DNA of 26,860 nucleotides from a virus: the IMG/VR virus record IMGVR_UViG_3300030419_007436, positions 163,770-190,629 of that record; one strand, 5' to 3'. Below, piece by piece: positions 7,530 to 16,400 of the stretch; within the stretch, counting starts at the first letter, position 1, and each line of letters starts with the position of its first letter. The notes below the pieces were generated by a model. That model was not told the origin of the DNA, did no database searches, and was given only the letters and a program-made list of their open reading frames with translations. A program made the position numbers and the translations under genes.

Positions 7530-8122
7530 TATGCTTTAGCATTTGCTTTTTTAGAACCTTTTGCTACTTTAACATTACTTGGCTTCTTTGCGCCTTTATA
7601 TTTAGGCTTCCCTATTTCAAGCCACTTTTCAACAGCTGTACGTAGTTTTTGTTCTGGATCTCCTAAAGGATTATCGCCAAGAGCGATTGCCTCATTCATG
7701 CCGCCAATTGTATAGATTTTTTTACACTGTACCCATGTGCGAATACGAGACATGTTCTGAAGCAGTATATCACATGGTCCGTCAGCCTTGAGTGTGATGG
7801 AGTTACCAGTTATCGATTTGTATTCTTTCTTTAAAAATTTAACAATGTCAGAATATGTCTGCTCAATTTCGTTGTCAAGCTTGTCGTTATGAAAAGACTT
7901 CATTGGCATTTCCGAATGATAAGTGACAATAAGCTTTGGGCCTGCGATACGAACTTTGAATCCGTCGATTACCCTAGAGTCATGAATGGGGCAGCCCTCT
8001 TCCCTTCTAAGGCCCACGGATTTATCTTCCCCCTTTGTAACAAACCGTTCGTCATGCGAACCATCATAGGCATTTGCTGCCGCTTGGTTAAGTCCTTTTA
8101 TAATTTCGTATACAGTTGCCAT
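7529..8122 (-). CDS. Unknown protein upstream of terminase (197 residues)
   Basis: The protein starts MATVYEIIKGLNQAAANAYD and contains a mixed alpha/beta core with GFKVRIAGPKLIVTYHSEMP and SITLKADGPCDILLQNMSR. It ends in a basic Lys/Ala-rich tail (KPSNVKVAKGSKKANAKA) suited to binding nucleic acid or a charged partner. Both ends are coupled: its ATG overlaps the upstream stop and its stop overlaps the terminase ATG, each as TAATG. GAGGAG precedes the start. Position and basic tail make a packaging accessory or a tail-completion protein possible, but I recognise no family and no small-terminase helix-turn-helix. Confidence 0.65.
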   Translation of the reverse strand: MATVYEIIKGLNQAAANAYDGSHDERFVTKGEDKSVGLRREEGCPIHDSRVIDGFKVRIAGPKLIVTYHSEMPMKSFHNDKLDNEIEQTYSDIVKFLKKEYKSITGNSITLKADGPCDILLQNMSRIRTWVQCKKIYTIGGMNEAIALGDNPLGDPEQKLRTAVEKWLEIGKPKYKGAKKPSNVKVAKGSKKANAKA

Positions 8123-8520
8123 TAATTTTGCTCCTCGTTAATAATGTTTGGTCTCCAGCCGTTCAACCACTTTTCTTCATTGTATTCAACGTATTGCATA
8201 TAGCAGTTATGACAACAATCAAACTTATTCATATACAAGTCGTCTTTCACTTTAAAAGAAAATATCCCACACACAGGACAATTCCTTTTGTTTTCTTTAG
8301 TAATTAGATTCTTTGGAAGGAAAAAGCCGTCTTTCTCAACTTTCTCTTTGAGGTCTTCTTTTCTGCGCTCTTCTTTATAAAACTCTTTAATTTCTTCTAA
8401 ATATTCTTCTTCTTTCTCATCAGTCCAAAAAGACTTTGGATTAACAATGGCCTCGGTACCATATTTTTTAGAGATGGCTTTTTCTATAGCAGCTATTTTG
8501 TTTAAGTTTTTAATCTTCAT
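8122..8520 (-). CDS. Zinc-ribbon protein (132 residues), possible packaging accessory
   Basis: The N-terminal half is a highly charged helix, Glu/Lys-rich from about residue 30 to 65. The C-terminal half has a four-cysteine zinc-ribbon pattern: CPVC at 81-84 and CCHNC at 102-106, followed by YNEEKWLNGWRP. Such small zinc proteins are common near phage terminases, but their role is mostly unassigned. It is coupled to the next gene by TAATG and starts 11 bases after the adhesin-like gene. The metal site is inferred from cysteine spacing. A small-terminase or DNA-binding adaptor role is possible from position only. Confidence 0.65.
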   Translation of the reverse strand: MKIKNLNKIAAIEKAISKKYGTEAIVNPKSFWTDEKEEEYLEEIKEFYKEERRKEDLKEKVEKDGFFLPKNLITKENKRNCPVCGIFSFKVKDDLYMNKFDCCHNCYMQYVEYNEEKWLNGWRPNIINEEQN

Positions 8521-8531
8521 GACTTGAATGT

Positions 8532-9155
8532 TTACTCGCCGTAAATTGTTTGGTAGCCGACATCCGGATTAAAATATATCATGGCGCCAGTGGTGCCAGA
8601 AACAGAACCACAATAGCCTATTCCGCGTTCAATATGATTTTCAGTTTCTGGTGTGCTTGTCGACATGTGCCCAGCGGTGCCAGTGGACATAAAGATAGAG
8701 GCACCCTGAGTCCAATACCAAACCATACCCGGGCCAGCAGATTTCCACCAACCTTTAAGCAACACTCCGTTAGTCGCAGGGTTTGCCCCCATTGCAATTC
8801 CTAAAAGATTTTTGGCGCCCGATGAATTATTGTTTGCCCTCGCCAATGTCCAGGTATCACTAGAATTAAGGTAATAGAGCATCCCAGCAGTTAAACTTCC
8901 TGACCCAAAGAACACAACTTCTCCCCCACCAGTTTTGGCAGACAGATCACGAATGTTCTCAAAAGGCTGATGTACATCTAAAGCAACTTTTGGGGAGCTA
9001 TTCATGACACCTATTGTGTCTTCGGCGCCATCGACATAAAAAGCATGATCAAAATGATCTGTTTCAACTCGAAAGTCTGCAGTACTCTTACTCTGTTCAT
9101 TAAAAACCGCAGTCCCTGAAACTTCTAATGTTCCCGATACGCTCAACTCACCCAT
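8532..9155 (-). CDS. Adhesin-like virion protein, paralogue of the protein at 9225-9866
   Basis: The N-terminus, MGELSVSGTLEVSGTAVFNE and then VDGAEDTIGVMNSSPKVALD, has the repetitive beta pattern of phage fibre attachment regions. The C-terminal ~130 residues share an ordered set of motifs with the neighbouring gene product: AGMLYYL, LLGIAMG, GVLLKG, ASIFMSTGT, GIGYCG and MIYFNPD. The pair therefore arose by duplication. No enzyme motif is seen. AGGAG lies before the ATG, and the candidate late element at 9183-9193 precedes it. A surface or receptor-contact role is inferred from composition and from closeness to the tail-spike gene. Confidence 0.65.
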   Translation of the reverse strand: MGELSVSGTLEVSGTAVFNEQSKSTADFRVETDHFDHAFYVDGAEDTIGVMNSSPKVALDVHQPFENIRDLSAKTGGGEVVFFGSGSLTAGMLYYLNSSDTWTLARANNNSSGAKNLLGIAMGANPATNGVLLKGWWKSAGPGMVWYWTQGASIFMSTGTAGHMSTSTPETENHIERGIGYCGSVSGTTGAMIYFNPDVGYQTIYGE

Positions 9156-9182
9156 GATTTATTTCTCCTATAATATGATCTT

Positions 9183-9193
9183 AATATAAATAG
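9183..9193 (-). promoter_or_regulatory. Candidate late-promoter motif CTATTTATATT
   Basis: On the minus strand the gap before the adhesin-like gene reads AAAACTATTTATATT, followed 27 bases later by the ATG at 9155, with AGGAG in between. It is identical over 11 bases to the elements at 741-751 and 10953-10963. Confidence 0.5.
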
Positions 9194-9224
9194 TTTTATA
9201 ATTTCAGATGTTATATATATTATT

Positions 9225-9866
9225 TTACCATTGTTGGCTACACTTGTCCCAGGAACCAGATTGATAACCATAAGCGGTTGAAACTTTTGCGTAAGAATGA
9301 TCAGGATTAAAATACATTAATATCTTGTTACCAGTACAATCCCCATTAGAATCAATCTCCTCACACCCAATACAATAGCCAAGAATTTTCTTAATGGCAC
9401 CAGCCGTGTTTTGAATGGTGCCTGTATTAAACATTATGTAGCCGTTACCAGAACCTCCCCATACGGGGGCCCCCGGGCGTGGCTTAACACCAAGAGTATA
9501 AGCTGTGGTTATACCGCTTAAAAGCATTCCTACTTGTTCGGGAGTGCCGGTATATTCCCCCGATTTTCCTAGGGCAAATCCCAACAAAAATTGACCCTCT
9601 TGAGTTTGGTTTGTATATACCGAATGTCTAATTCCGGCGCCAAATTCAGTAGTATAATTAGTTTTTGTCCACACAGTACCAGAAAGGTAGTAGAGAAAAC
9701 CGGCCCGAACCTTGCCTCCAGGGCCGTCGCCGGTACCGTATTTTAATATTACACCAGCAGTGTTTCTAGCAGGATCATGATCGAATGTACGATTTATGAT
9801 ACTGGAGTCACCGATATTTTTGTCATACGCCTCTGTATTCGTGGGCCTTCTCTTGCCTTTTCCCAT
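9225..9866 (-). CDS. Adhesin-like virion protein, second copy of the pair
   Basis: This 213-residue protein starts MGKGKRRPTNTEAYDKNIGD. The frame extends upstream to another ATG, but that extension overlaps the signal-peptide gene. The ATG at 9866 forms a TAATG junction with that gene and has GGGGAG upstream, so I chose it. The body shares ordered motifs with its neighbour: AGFLYYL, FLLGFALG, VGMLLSG, GYIMFNTGT, ILGYCIGC and LMYFNPDHSY. Between them lie Gly/Thr/Asn-rich loops that differ between the copies, as expected of a diversifying surface module. The N-terminus is basic, unlike that of the paralogue. The virion-surface role is inferred. Confidence 0.65.
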   Translation of the reverse strand: MGKGKRRPTNTEAYDKNIGDSSIINRTFDHDPARNTAGVILKYGTGDGPGGKVRAGFLYYLSGTVWTKTNYTTEFGAGIRHSVYTNQTQEGQFLLGFALGKSGEYTGTPEQVGMLLSGITTAYTLGVKPRPGAPVWGGSGNGYIMFNTGTIQNTAGAIKKILGYCIGCEEIDSNGDCTGNKILMYFNPDHSYAKVSTAYGYQSGSWDKCSQQW

Positions 9867-10330
9867 TATTTTATCTCCCCGACAGCATATACAACAGCAA
9901 TTGTTAAGCCAATGCCGACTAAGACTCCTCCGGCGCCCCACAAAGCTGAGTAATCATTCTTTGGCTTAAGGGCAAGCTTGGTAAGTCTTTCTATCTCATT
10001 GTCTTTAATTTTAATGACCGCATCATATTTCTTTTGCGAAGCCTCTAAGCTAACTTTTGTGGTATCCAAAAGAAGTTGCATGCGAAGAATTTCTTTTTGT
10101 ACCTCATAATTAATTCTCAGCTCACAGTCTTTTGCAGAATATTCTTTCTCTGCAAATATCTTGGCTGCAGCCGTTGTGTTTAAAAGTACACCATTGTAGG
10201 GAGCTTCTTCTCCCTTTTTTATGCCTGTAACCTTTGCGGTGTTTTCTTCCGCATTTGGCTCTGGCGGGTCAGCAAACAGGTGTGCTGGAAAAATTAAACA
10301 AAAAATTAATATCGGTACAATAATTTTCAC
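9866..10330 (-). CDS. Exported coiled-coil protein with C-terminal membrane segment, spanin-like
   Basis: Residues 1-20 form a signal peptide ending HLFA, followed by an acidic mature N-terminus. A GEEAPYNGVLLNTTAAAKI motif sits at about 40-58 and a helical coiled-coil region at about 60-118. A membrane helix (WGAGGVLVGIGLTIAVVYAV) is at 131-150. The start is a GTG at 10330 that overlaps the upstream stop as TAGTG. An exported coil ending in a membrane segment, beside another membrane-anchored coil and a holin-like protein, suggests a role in envelope disruption, perhaps as a unimolecular or partner spanin. No clear lipobox is visible, so the outer-membrane anchor is unproven. The topology is read from sequence; the lysis role is inference. 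Confidence 0.65.
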   Translation of the reverse strand: MKIIVPILIFCLIFPAHLFADPPEPNAEENTAKVTGIKKGEEAPYNGVLLNTTAAAKIFAEKEYSAKDCELRINYEVQKEILRMQLLLDTTKVSLEASQKKYDAVIKIKDNEIERLTKLALKPKNDYSALWGAGGVLVGIGLTIAVVYAVGEIK

Positions 10331-10746
10331 TATTCTTGATCTTCTTCCGTATATTTAAATCCGAACCTTTTACCAATCATTATTGCCAAAGTGTCAGGAT
10401 CATCATAATATTTTTCAACAATTTCTTTAACAGATTTCTTTTTCTCCTCTGTTAATTCTTTATTATTTTTAGCAAATTCTTCTTCGAGACGCTCTACTGT
10501 TTTATCATATTTCTCCAGTATCTCATCACGCTTTTCAATTTCTTTTTTATGCGCATCATTAATTGCGTCAATTTGATCTTTGTAACTGCGATCCCTAATT
10601 TCCAATACAGCTTGAGCTTCATCTTTTCTCCTCAATATAACCCACAAAAACAGAGTATATAATACAATAAATGGTGCTACCCAATTGTGTTTCAACCACG
10701 CCCATGCTTTTGAAAGTGTTTTCTTTATAGTTAAAAATGTAATCAT
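10330..10746 (-). CDS. Membrane-anchored coiled-coil protein, candidate inner-membrane spanin
   Basis: I use the ATG at 10746, giving 138 residues that start MITFLTIKKTLSKAWAWLKH. The open frame extends further, but this ATG overlaps the stop of the holin-like gene as ATGA and the extension lies inside that gene. One membrane helix (WVAPFIVLYTLFLWVIL) is at about 22-38. It is followed by a long charged coiled coil at about 42-115 and a short C-terminal domain, DPDTLAIMIGKRFGF. N-in, C-out topology with a periplasmic coil is what inner-membrane Rz-type spanins show. No endolysin is adjacent, so the lysis role rests on topology and neighbours. Confidence 0.65.
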   Translation of the reverse strand: MITFLTIKKTLSKAWAWLKHNWVAPFIVLYTLFLWVILRRKDEAQAVLEIRDRSYKDQIDAINDAHKKEIEKRDEILEKYDKTVERLEEEFAKNNKELTEEKKKSVKEIVEKYYDDPDTLAIMIGKRFGFKYTEEDQE

Positions 10747-10934
10747 GACCCGTGCTTCCACCTTGATGCAATATCGGCCAACCCTTCTAAGCCAATGTAT
10801 GCCAGTGAGATTGCTACCCAGTCTGATGAGTTTAAGGGTACCACATCTAAAAACATAAAGCTTGTAGCTGTTAACCAAACCATCAGTTTACGAGATAATA
10901 ATTTATTTAATGTTGTGTCTAATATGTGTCTCAC
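10743..10934 (-). CDS. Small two-helix membrane protein, holin-like
   Basis: The 63-residue protein starts with GTG at 10934, seven bases after a perfect GGAGG. It has a short basic N-terminus (MRHILDTTLNKLLSRK) and two hydrophobic segments at about 17-33 and 38-54. The segments are separated by the short turn PLNSSDWV, and the protein ends in a charged tail, SRWKHGS. Size, two helices and a basic/acidic distribution of ends match class II holins. It heads a coupled cassette with two coiled-coil membrane proteins. Function is inferred from topology and operon position; the sequence is not one I can place in a named holin family. Confidence 0.6.
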   Translation of the reverse strand: MRHILDTTLNKLLSRKLMVWLTATSFMFLDVVPLNSSDWVAISLAYIGLEGLADIASRWKHGS

Positions 10935-10952
10935 AATAATACCTCCAGGAAT

Positions 10953-10963
10953 AATATAAATAG
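10953..10963 (-). promoter_or_regulatory. Candidate late-promoter motif CTATTTATATT
   Basis: The gap between the tail-spike gene and the holin-like gene reads TAAACTATTTATATT on the minus strand, 18 bases before the GTG start and just before GGAGG. It is the third exact copy of the 11-mer in a gap ahead of a late-type gene. Confidence 0.5.
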
Positions 10964-10981
10964 TTTATTTGATTAAAAAAA

Positions 10982-13099
10982 TCAACTAGAACCGGTTATA
11001 ACCAAGGTTGGATTTGACCTAGTAACACCATATGGAGTGGCGCGCCCCCTAATTGTTGGGGCGCCTGGGACAGTAGCCTGTAGGGGTATTTGAATAACTT
11101 TTCTATTCCAGTTTTGTGAAACATTCAAGCCGTGATTAATTACGAACCAGGCGCCGTCAAATTTATTATATGGCTCCCCTGTGGATCCCCCTTGGCAATC
11201 CTTAAGTCCATTATAGTTTTCTAAATATGTCCAGCCGGGACCGCCAGCACCTAATACATACCCGCCGTACGCACCTATAGAAGGAGGATCTTCTCTAGTG
11301 TTTCCATCTATATCATCTTCAACCGTCTGAAACGGACTTAAACTTGTACCAGCTTGGATTGCTGGGTTGGTATAACAATCGGCGGCGAATCCTGAAGATC
11401 TGTGGGTGTTTTGATTGCCATCTCGGTAGAGTTGTTTAATGTGCTCTGGTGATAAAACCTGATCCCAAACACTAAATTCGTCGATGTTTCCGGTAAAGTG
11501 TGCATCATACCATTGTGGATTGCCATTGTGTGTTGCGTCTGGCTTATACATTTTTGCGCCCAAAGTAAAATATGACCCAGTTTGTACTCTTGGGCCCTTC
11601 TCATTACCGTTATTGGGCATTTTTGACATTAAGTAATTACCATCAATGTATTGAGATATAAGTTTTGTTGTATCATTGACAGTGATTACTAAATGGTGCC
11701 AAGCGCTATCATTGAACGCGTTTGAAAAATCGGAAAGGCCCTCCATGGTGCCCATATTATCCCATTGGTTCGTTGACGCATCGCCCGTATAAAAGGTTGG
11801 GCGCCCGTAATTGCCTATAAAGACTTCCAAAACCCGCGTCGGTGGCGTTATTCCAGTATATTCTTTTTGTATTGCGAACATGCAAGAGCCGCCGCCGTCG
11901 AGAGGCGTGCCAGACTTACCGGTTCGAAACCAAAAAGATACTGAAAAATCAGAATCAATAATATCGTCTGCAACACTGTTACAAGATACATAATTATAAG
12001 ACGAAGAAGCAAAGCCCAGAGAATAGCTTCCAACTACTTTATTTGCTTGGTCCCAAGTTGCACTTGGGTCTCCATCAGACTGACTTAGTGATCCGGTTCT
12101 ATTATTACCTGCACTAGAAACATCTGATAAAGAGGTGCCAGAACCATTTTCCATAGAAAAGTAAGCAGTAGGTACGGCGGCCGCGACATATTTTTCAGAA
12201 ACTAAGGTATAATCATTATTCAAGTAGCTTGCTGAACCTAAAATTCCGGCACTCGTAAAATAGGCGGGCGCAGTGGATAAATTACCAGAAAGCACCCGGG
12301 CATATGCATCCGATTTACTTCCTGTAAACATTGGGGCTTGAGCTAAGTTCCAATAGCTCCAAATAGGTACCGTAACAAGGTTTCCAGTCATCTCATATGC
12401 ACTAACGCCTTCGGCGCCGGTCCAGCCTGCATGTCCCGGATTAGAACCGTCTAATCCAGAAGTACCACTTACTATACAATTAGCAACTTTTCCAGCAATT
12501 AACAGTGGTCCTGCTGATTTCTGACCAACAATTGTACAAAAGCTGGCCGTCGTATCATAATTTGACGAGCCAAGAAACATAACTTCTGAGTCGACGTCAT
12601 CATTAACTATCAAGCAATTATTAACCACCATATAATCGCCACCTGCAACTGCTTTGCCCTTCATGTTAAAAATTTTACAACTTTCTAATACCGCACGATA
12701 GTCAGAAGCGCCGTCGATTTCAACGGTGGCGCCACTGTCATTTCCCACATCATACATTATACAGCCGGTCATACTAAACTGACAATTTGTGCTAGGATTT
12801 TGAGGAACGTGGGAATAGCCAGTAAAAGTCAAGTTCTTATAAGTTGGGCGCTTGGCGCTGGATGCTGCAAATGGGTATGCGCTGGTTCCAGCCCAATCTG
12901 AACCACTTATAAGCACTGTTTCCAATTCCCCCTCAGATCCAGTGGCACACTCCACTATAAGATTGCTGTCGGCTATCGTAATATTAGTTTCATTATAGGT
13001 ACCTGCATATATTTGTATAAAATCATTATCGCTTGCAGCTGCGAAAGCTGCGGCGATTGTAGAATAAGTCTTGCCAGAACCAACTGTGCGAATGGCCAT
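10982..13099 (-). CDS. Tail spike or adhesin with beta-helix and LamG (concanavalin-like) domain
   Basis: The 705-residue protein starts MAIRTVGSGKTYSTIAAAFA and continues FIQIYAGTYNETNITI, the classic start of a pectin-lyase-like parallel beta-helix. Repeating rungs (YKNLTFTG, ESCKIFNMKGKAV, NNCLIVNDDV, TASFCTIVGQ, VANCIVSGTS) run to about residue 215. Residues ~310-565 form a LamG/concanavalin-A-like sandwich. Its hallmarks are AYFSMENGSG, DFSVSFWFRTG, WHHLVITVNDTTKLISQYID and IDEFSVWDQVLSPEHIKQLY. A further Gly-rich C-terminal region ends PTLVITGSS. Beta-helix plus LamG suits binding or trimming surface glycans during adsorption. No catalytic acid pair can be assigned by eye. It is coupled by TAATG to the 93-residue protein upstream. 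Confidence 0.8.
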   Translation of the reverse strand: MAIRTVGSGKTYSTIAAAFAAASDNDFIQIYAGTYNETNITIADSNLIVECATGSEGELETVLISGSDWAGTSAYPFAASSAKRPTYKNLTFTGYSHVPQNPSTNCQFSMTGCIMYDVGNDSGATVEIDGASDYRAVLESCKIFNMKGKAVAGGDYMVVNNCLIVNDDVDSEVMFLGSSNYDTTASFCTIVGQKSAGPLLIAGKVANCIVSGTSGLDGSNPGHAGWTGAEGVSAYEMTGNLVTVPIWSYWNLAQAPMFTGSKSDAYARVLSGNLSTAPAYFTSAGILGSASYLNNDYTLVSEKYVAAAVPTAYFSMENGSGTSLSDVSSAGNNRTGSLSQSDGDPSATWDQANKVVGSYSLGFASSSYNYVSCNSVADDIIDSDFSVSFWFRTGKSGTPLDGGGSCMFAIQKEYTGITPPTRVLEVFIGNYGRPTFYTGDASTNQWDNMGTMEGLSDFSNAFNDSAWHHLVITVNDTTKLISQYIDGNYLMSKMPNNGNEKGPRVQTGSYFTLGAKMYKPDATHNGNPQWYDAHFTGNIDEFSVWDQVLSPEHIKQLYRDGNQNTHRSSGFAADCYTNPAIQAGTSLSPFQTVEDDIDGNTREDPPSIGAYGGYVLGAGGPGWTYLENYNGLKDCQGGSTGEPYNKFDGAWFVINHGLNVSQNWNRKVIQIPLQATVPGAPTIRGRATPYGVTRSNPTLVITGSS

Positions 13100-13380
13100 T
13101 AATCACTCTCCGATATATGATATTGTGGCACAACATCAATAAAATCTTTACCATTTTTTTTAATTATTACTAATCTTTTGTCCGGATTTGGGGTTAATTT
13201 TGCTTTTGTAACATTTAGAGTTTTTACACCAAATCTCATTTTGGACTGTTCGGGATCTTTTTTGCCGCGTTCAACTTCTGACCATTCAAAGCCAGGATCT
13301 TTAATAACTATAATCTGCCCTTTTAAATACTTAGGTTCTAGAGCATCAGTTGCAACATAGCACACGTCTTTCTTTGGCAT
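13099..13380 (-). CDS. Small unknown protein ahead of the tail spike (93 residues)
   Basis: The protein starts MPKKDVCYVATDALEPKYLK and is Lys/Asp/Val-rich, with beta-strand-like stretches (QIIVIKDPGFEW, KRLVIIKKNGKDFIDVVP). It has no membrane segment. GGAGG lies nine bases before the ATG, and a CTATTTAT element at 13393-13407 precedes it. Its stop overlaps the tail-spike ATG as TAATG, so the two are probably co-translated. It could be an assembly chaperone or an attachment protein for the spike, which is a common arrangement. I see no recognisable family. Confidence 0.6.
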   Translation of the reverse strand: MPKKDVCYVATDALEPKYLKGQIIVIKDPGFEWSEVERGKKDPEQSKMRFGVKTLNVTKAKLTPNPDKRLVIIKKNGKDFIDVVPQYHISESD

Positions 13381-13392
13381 GTTATTGCCTCC

Positions 13393-13407
13393 AATATCAA
13401 TAAATAG
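13393..13407 (-). promoter_or_regulatory. Candidate late-promoter element (CTATTTAT variant)
   Basis: On the minus strand this 40-base gap reads CAACTATTTATTGATATTGGAGG. It shares AACTATTTAT with the elements at 9183 and 10953 but has four extra bases before ATATT. The ribosome site overlaps its end. It marks the switch from the repair block to the adhesion and lysis block. Confidence 0.4.
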
Positions 13408-13420
13408 TTGTTTTTATAAA

Positions 13421-16400
13421 TTAAGCTTCAACAACTTTTGCATAATGACCAGCTTTATCTATTGTTATTTGCATATCCACACAATCTTTAAGCGAGTCAA
13501 GGTGCGAAATTAAAAGCACGGTTTTAAAATATGATTTCACTAGTTCTAATATTCTGACAAAGCCATCCATATTATCAGCGTCGAGCGCTGTACCGGGCTC
13601 ATCCAATATAAATAGATCTGACTTTGGTAAATTCGACACAGAAAGTAGTGCTAAGCGAATTGCCATGGCAGCAATTGTTTTCTCGGCGCCGCTTCCCATT
13701 TCAATTGGCCTTGGTTCGTGGCTTGGGTGTTTAATTAATATTTTTAAATGTCGACTATCGTTTTCAAAAAATACCTCAAAATTCACAACATTTGCCAAAA
13801 CCTTTGCAATTTCATTATTGATAACAGGAAGTTTTTTCTTGATAATATCGTACGATATACCGTTGCTGTGCATGCAAGTCATAAACAAATCATATGCTGA
13901 AAAATCTTTTCTTAAATTCTCCAACTCTTCTTTTTGCTCTTTCAGAGAATTTAATTTTTGTTCCAGCGAACCGTGCTCTTTATAATATTCCATCAAAGAA
14001 TCTTGACAATCTTTTAAATCTCTCTCTTTGAGTGACAAGTCATCTTTTATTTTTTCCAATTCTTTAATAAATGATTCTTTATTTTCAATAAGTTCTCTAT
14101 TTTCTTCATATTGTTTACTTAAAGATAAGAGGGTATCAATTTCTTTTTCGACAGATTTATTTTGTAATTCAGTTTTCTCTCTCAATACCTCTTTTTTTTC
14201 AATTTCACTCTCTAATTGTGTGCGCTTATTAATTACCTGATCATATTTCTTTATATGATCTTCTATTTTTTCTGGATCTAATGAAACAATTTCACTTTCG
14301 ACTTCCTTGTGATTATTATTTAAAAAATCAATCTTTTTCTTTAAGTCGATCATTTCCGAAGAAGCCTTGTGCGCGTCACATATAAATTTACACTGTGGGT
14401 ATTTATCTCCACAGGGCACCTCTTTCAGTAAGAGCTTTTTATTTTGCTGCCTTTCATAGCTCTCTTCTGTTGAGTTGATCTCACTAACAAACTCATTCAA
14501 AAGTTGCAATTTTTTTGCTGCCAATTCTTTCTTTTCGTGTAACGCCTCAATATCAAACATCTTTACGAAAGAATTAATCTTCTTCACGTGTTCCCTGTTA
14601 AAAGATATGTCTTCAGCAACCTGAATGCTCTCCGAAATTAAATCAGCCGATTGTTTTTTCTTTTCTTTAATTTGTATTAATACATCCTCTATATCGATAA
14701 CATCAATAACCACAGAATTAACAGCTTTTTGAGTCTTTTCCTTATTTTTTCTCAAAGAAGCTATTCGTTTTTTAATTTTTTCACAACGATTGGAGTGCTT
14801 CAACGTCTCCGATTCATTTAATAGAAGCTCTTTTTCTACAGCATAGATGTCATCATCAAATTCCATCCCCTCTAGTCGTTTGAGGGCGCCTCTGAGATCT
14901 GATGCATCATCTTTAGCCAATTTATATTTCTTCTCAAACATTTCAAGATCAAGGAATTTGGCCAATATCTCTTTTCTCTTCGTTGATCCTTCGCTGATAA
15001 ATTGAAGGGATCCCAATTGAGAACTCATAGACGTCATCAAAAAATCTTCTAGGGTTCCGAACTGTTTTCTTATTATTTTGTCTGTTTCCCCTCTTGTGAG
15101 TCCGTTTAAACTCTCAGTAACATCAGTCGCCTGATCATAGACCTCGAAATTCAAATCAGTTTTTGCCTCTAGCGTTTCTTCGCCCTTCAGCTTTTTGACA
15201 TACTTTGTTGAATTGCGTTCAATTGTGTATTTTTTATTACCAACTGAAAGCTTTATTTTGCCTTTCCCATATTCTTTGTTTTGGTTGATAATGTTGAGGT
15301 TTTTTCTTTCATTTTTGGACGTAGTATTAAATAAAGTGTAAAGAACACTGTCGATGATGCTAGACTTGCCAGAGTAATTTTTCCCAAATATACCCACAAT
15401 TCCAGAAAATTTATCGAAATCAATTTTATTCCCCTCCCCAAAGTTAAATAGATTGTCCCATTCTATTTCATTCAGCCTCCAATTGACATTTCGCCCAACC
15501 TCTTCTTTTTCTTCTACAATTTTATTATACCTGGAGTTTAAGCTTAAAACTCTTTCTAACAGCTTGTCATCTGCTTGATAGTCTTTCAAATATTCTTCAA
15601 TGAATTCCTCTTGTACGGCAACATCCCTAAGATTATCGTTAATTAAGCCGTCTGTTAAGTCGTCAACACTTCCCTTTTGATTGGAAGCTCGATTCAAGAA
15701 TGTTATACTCTCTGGCTTAAACTTGTACTTTGCAAGTTCCACCGCCTTTTTCATTGAATCGAGGGGTAAATTGTTGTTTGAGACGAGCCGCAGCCTTGCA
15801 CCATTCGGCACGACTGTCTTCTTGGGCATTCGACCTTTGGGTGTTAACTCAATTGTAATAAAGGGTTTTGGATTTTCCAACACAATGTGTTTAACATCCC
15901 ATTTATTACGGCTTTTTATGTTCCAAACCAAAAATCCTTTATCATTAGTTTCCCCATGATTTTGTTGTACAGTTGAACCCGCATAACGAATTCGACCCTC
16001 ATGATCTAAAACTTGGTTGGTTTTGTGAATATCCCCCAAGAAAGCGAAATCGTGTCCCTTGAAAATTGAAACATTGTCTTCGCCGTGCTCCATGACCCAT
16101 CCAAGATCAGTTTCGCTGTTCGATATAGCCCCATGGTAAAGTGCAATATTAATCCGGCTGGTATCAGAAATATCGGCCCAATTATCGCGATCAAATACAG
16201 ACAATACGTTAATAGTAAACTTATCATTTAAACACACCTCCCCCGAATTCTTCAACAAATGAAGACTCGGATGTCCCAAAGCGTCAACTATAGGAGTTAA
16301 CGCGTCCTGTCTATTAGAGTTCTTAAGATTCCCATCATGATTCCCCAATATTACATATGTAGGAGCAATGTCTGCTAAATTCCTTAAAAAATCTGTGCAT

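Noticed and set aside
9867-9941. Upstream ATG extending the second adhesin-like protein by 25 residues
   Set aside because: The extension is Cys/Arg-rich, lies inside the preceding gene, and the downstream ATG has GGGGAG and a TAATG junction.
10747-10878. Longer version of the coiled-coil spanin-like protein (182 residues)
   Set aside because: The added 44 residues overlap the holin-like gene; the ATGA junction gives a start with normal coupling.
13608-13616. CTATTTATATT-like sequence inside the Rad50 part
   Set aside because: It encodes the Walker B residues (DLFILDEP) and is followed by no gene start, so it is a coincidental match to the late element.
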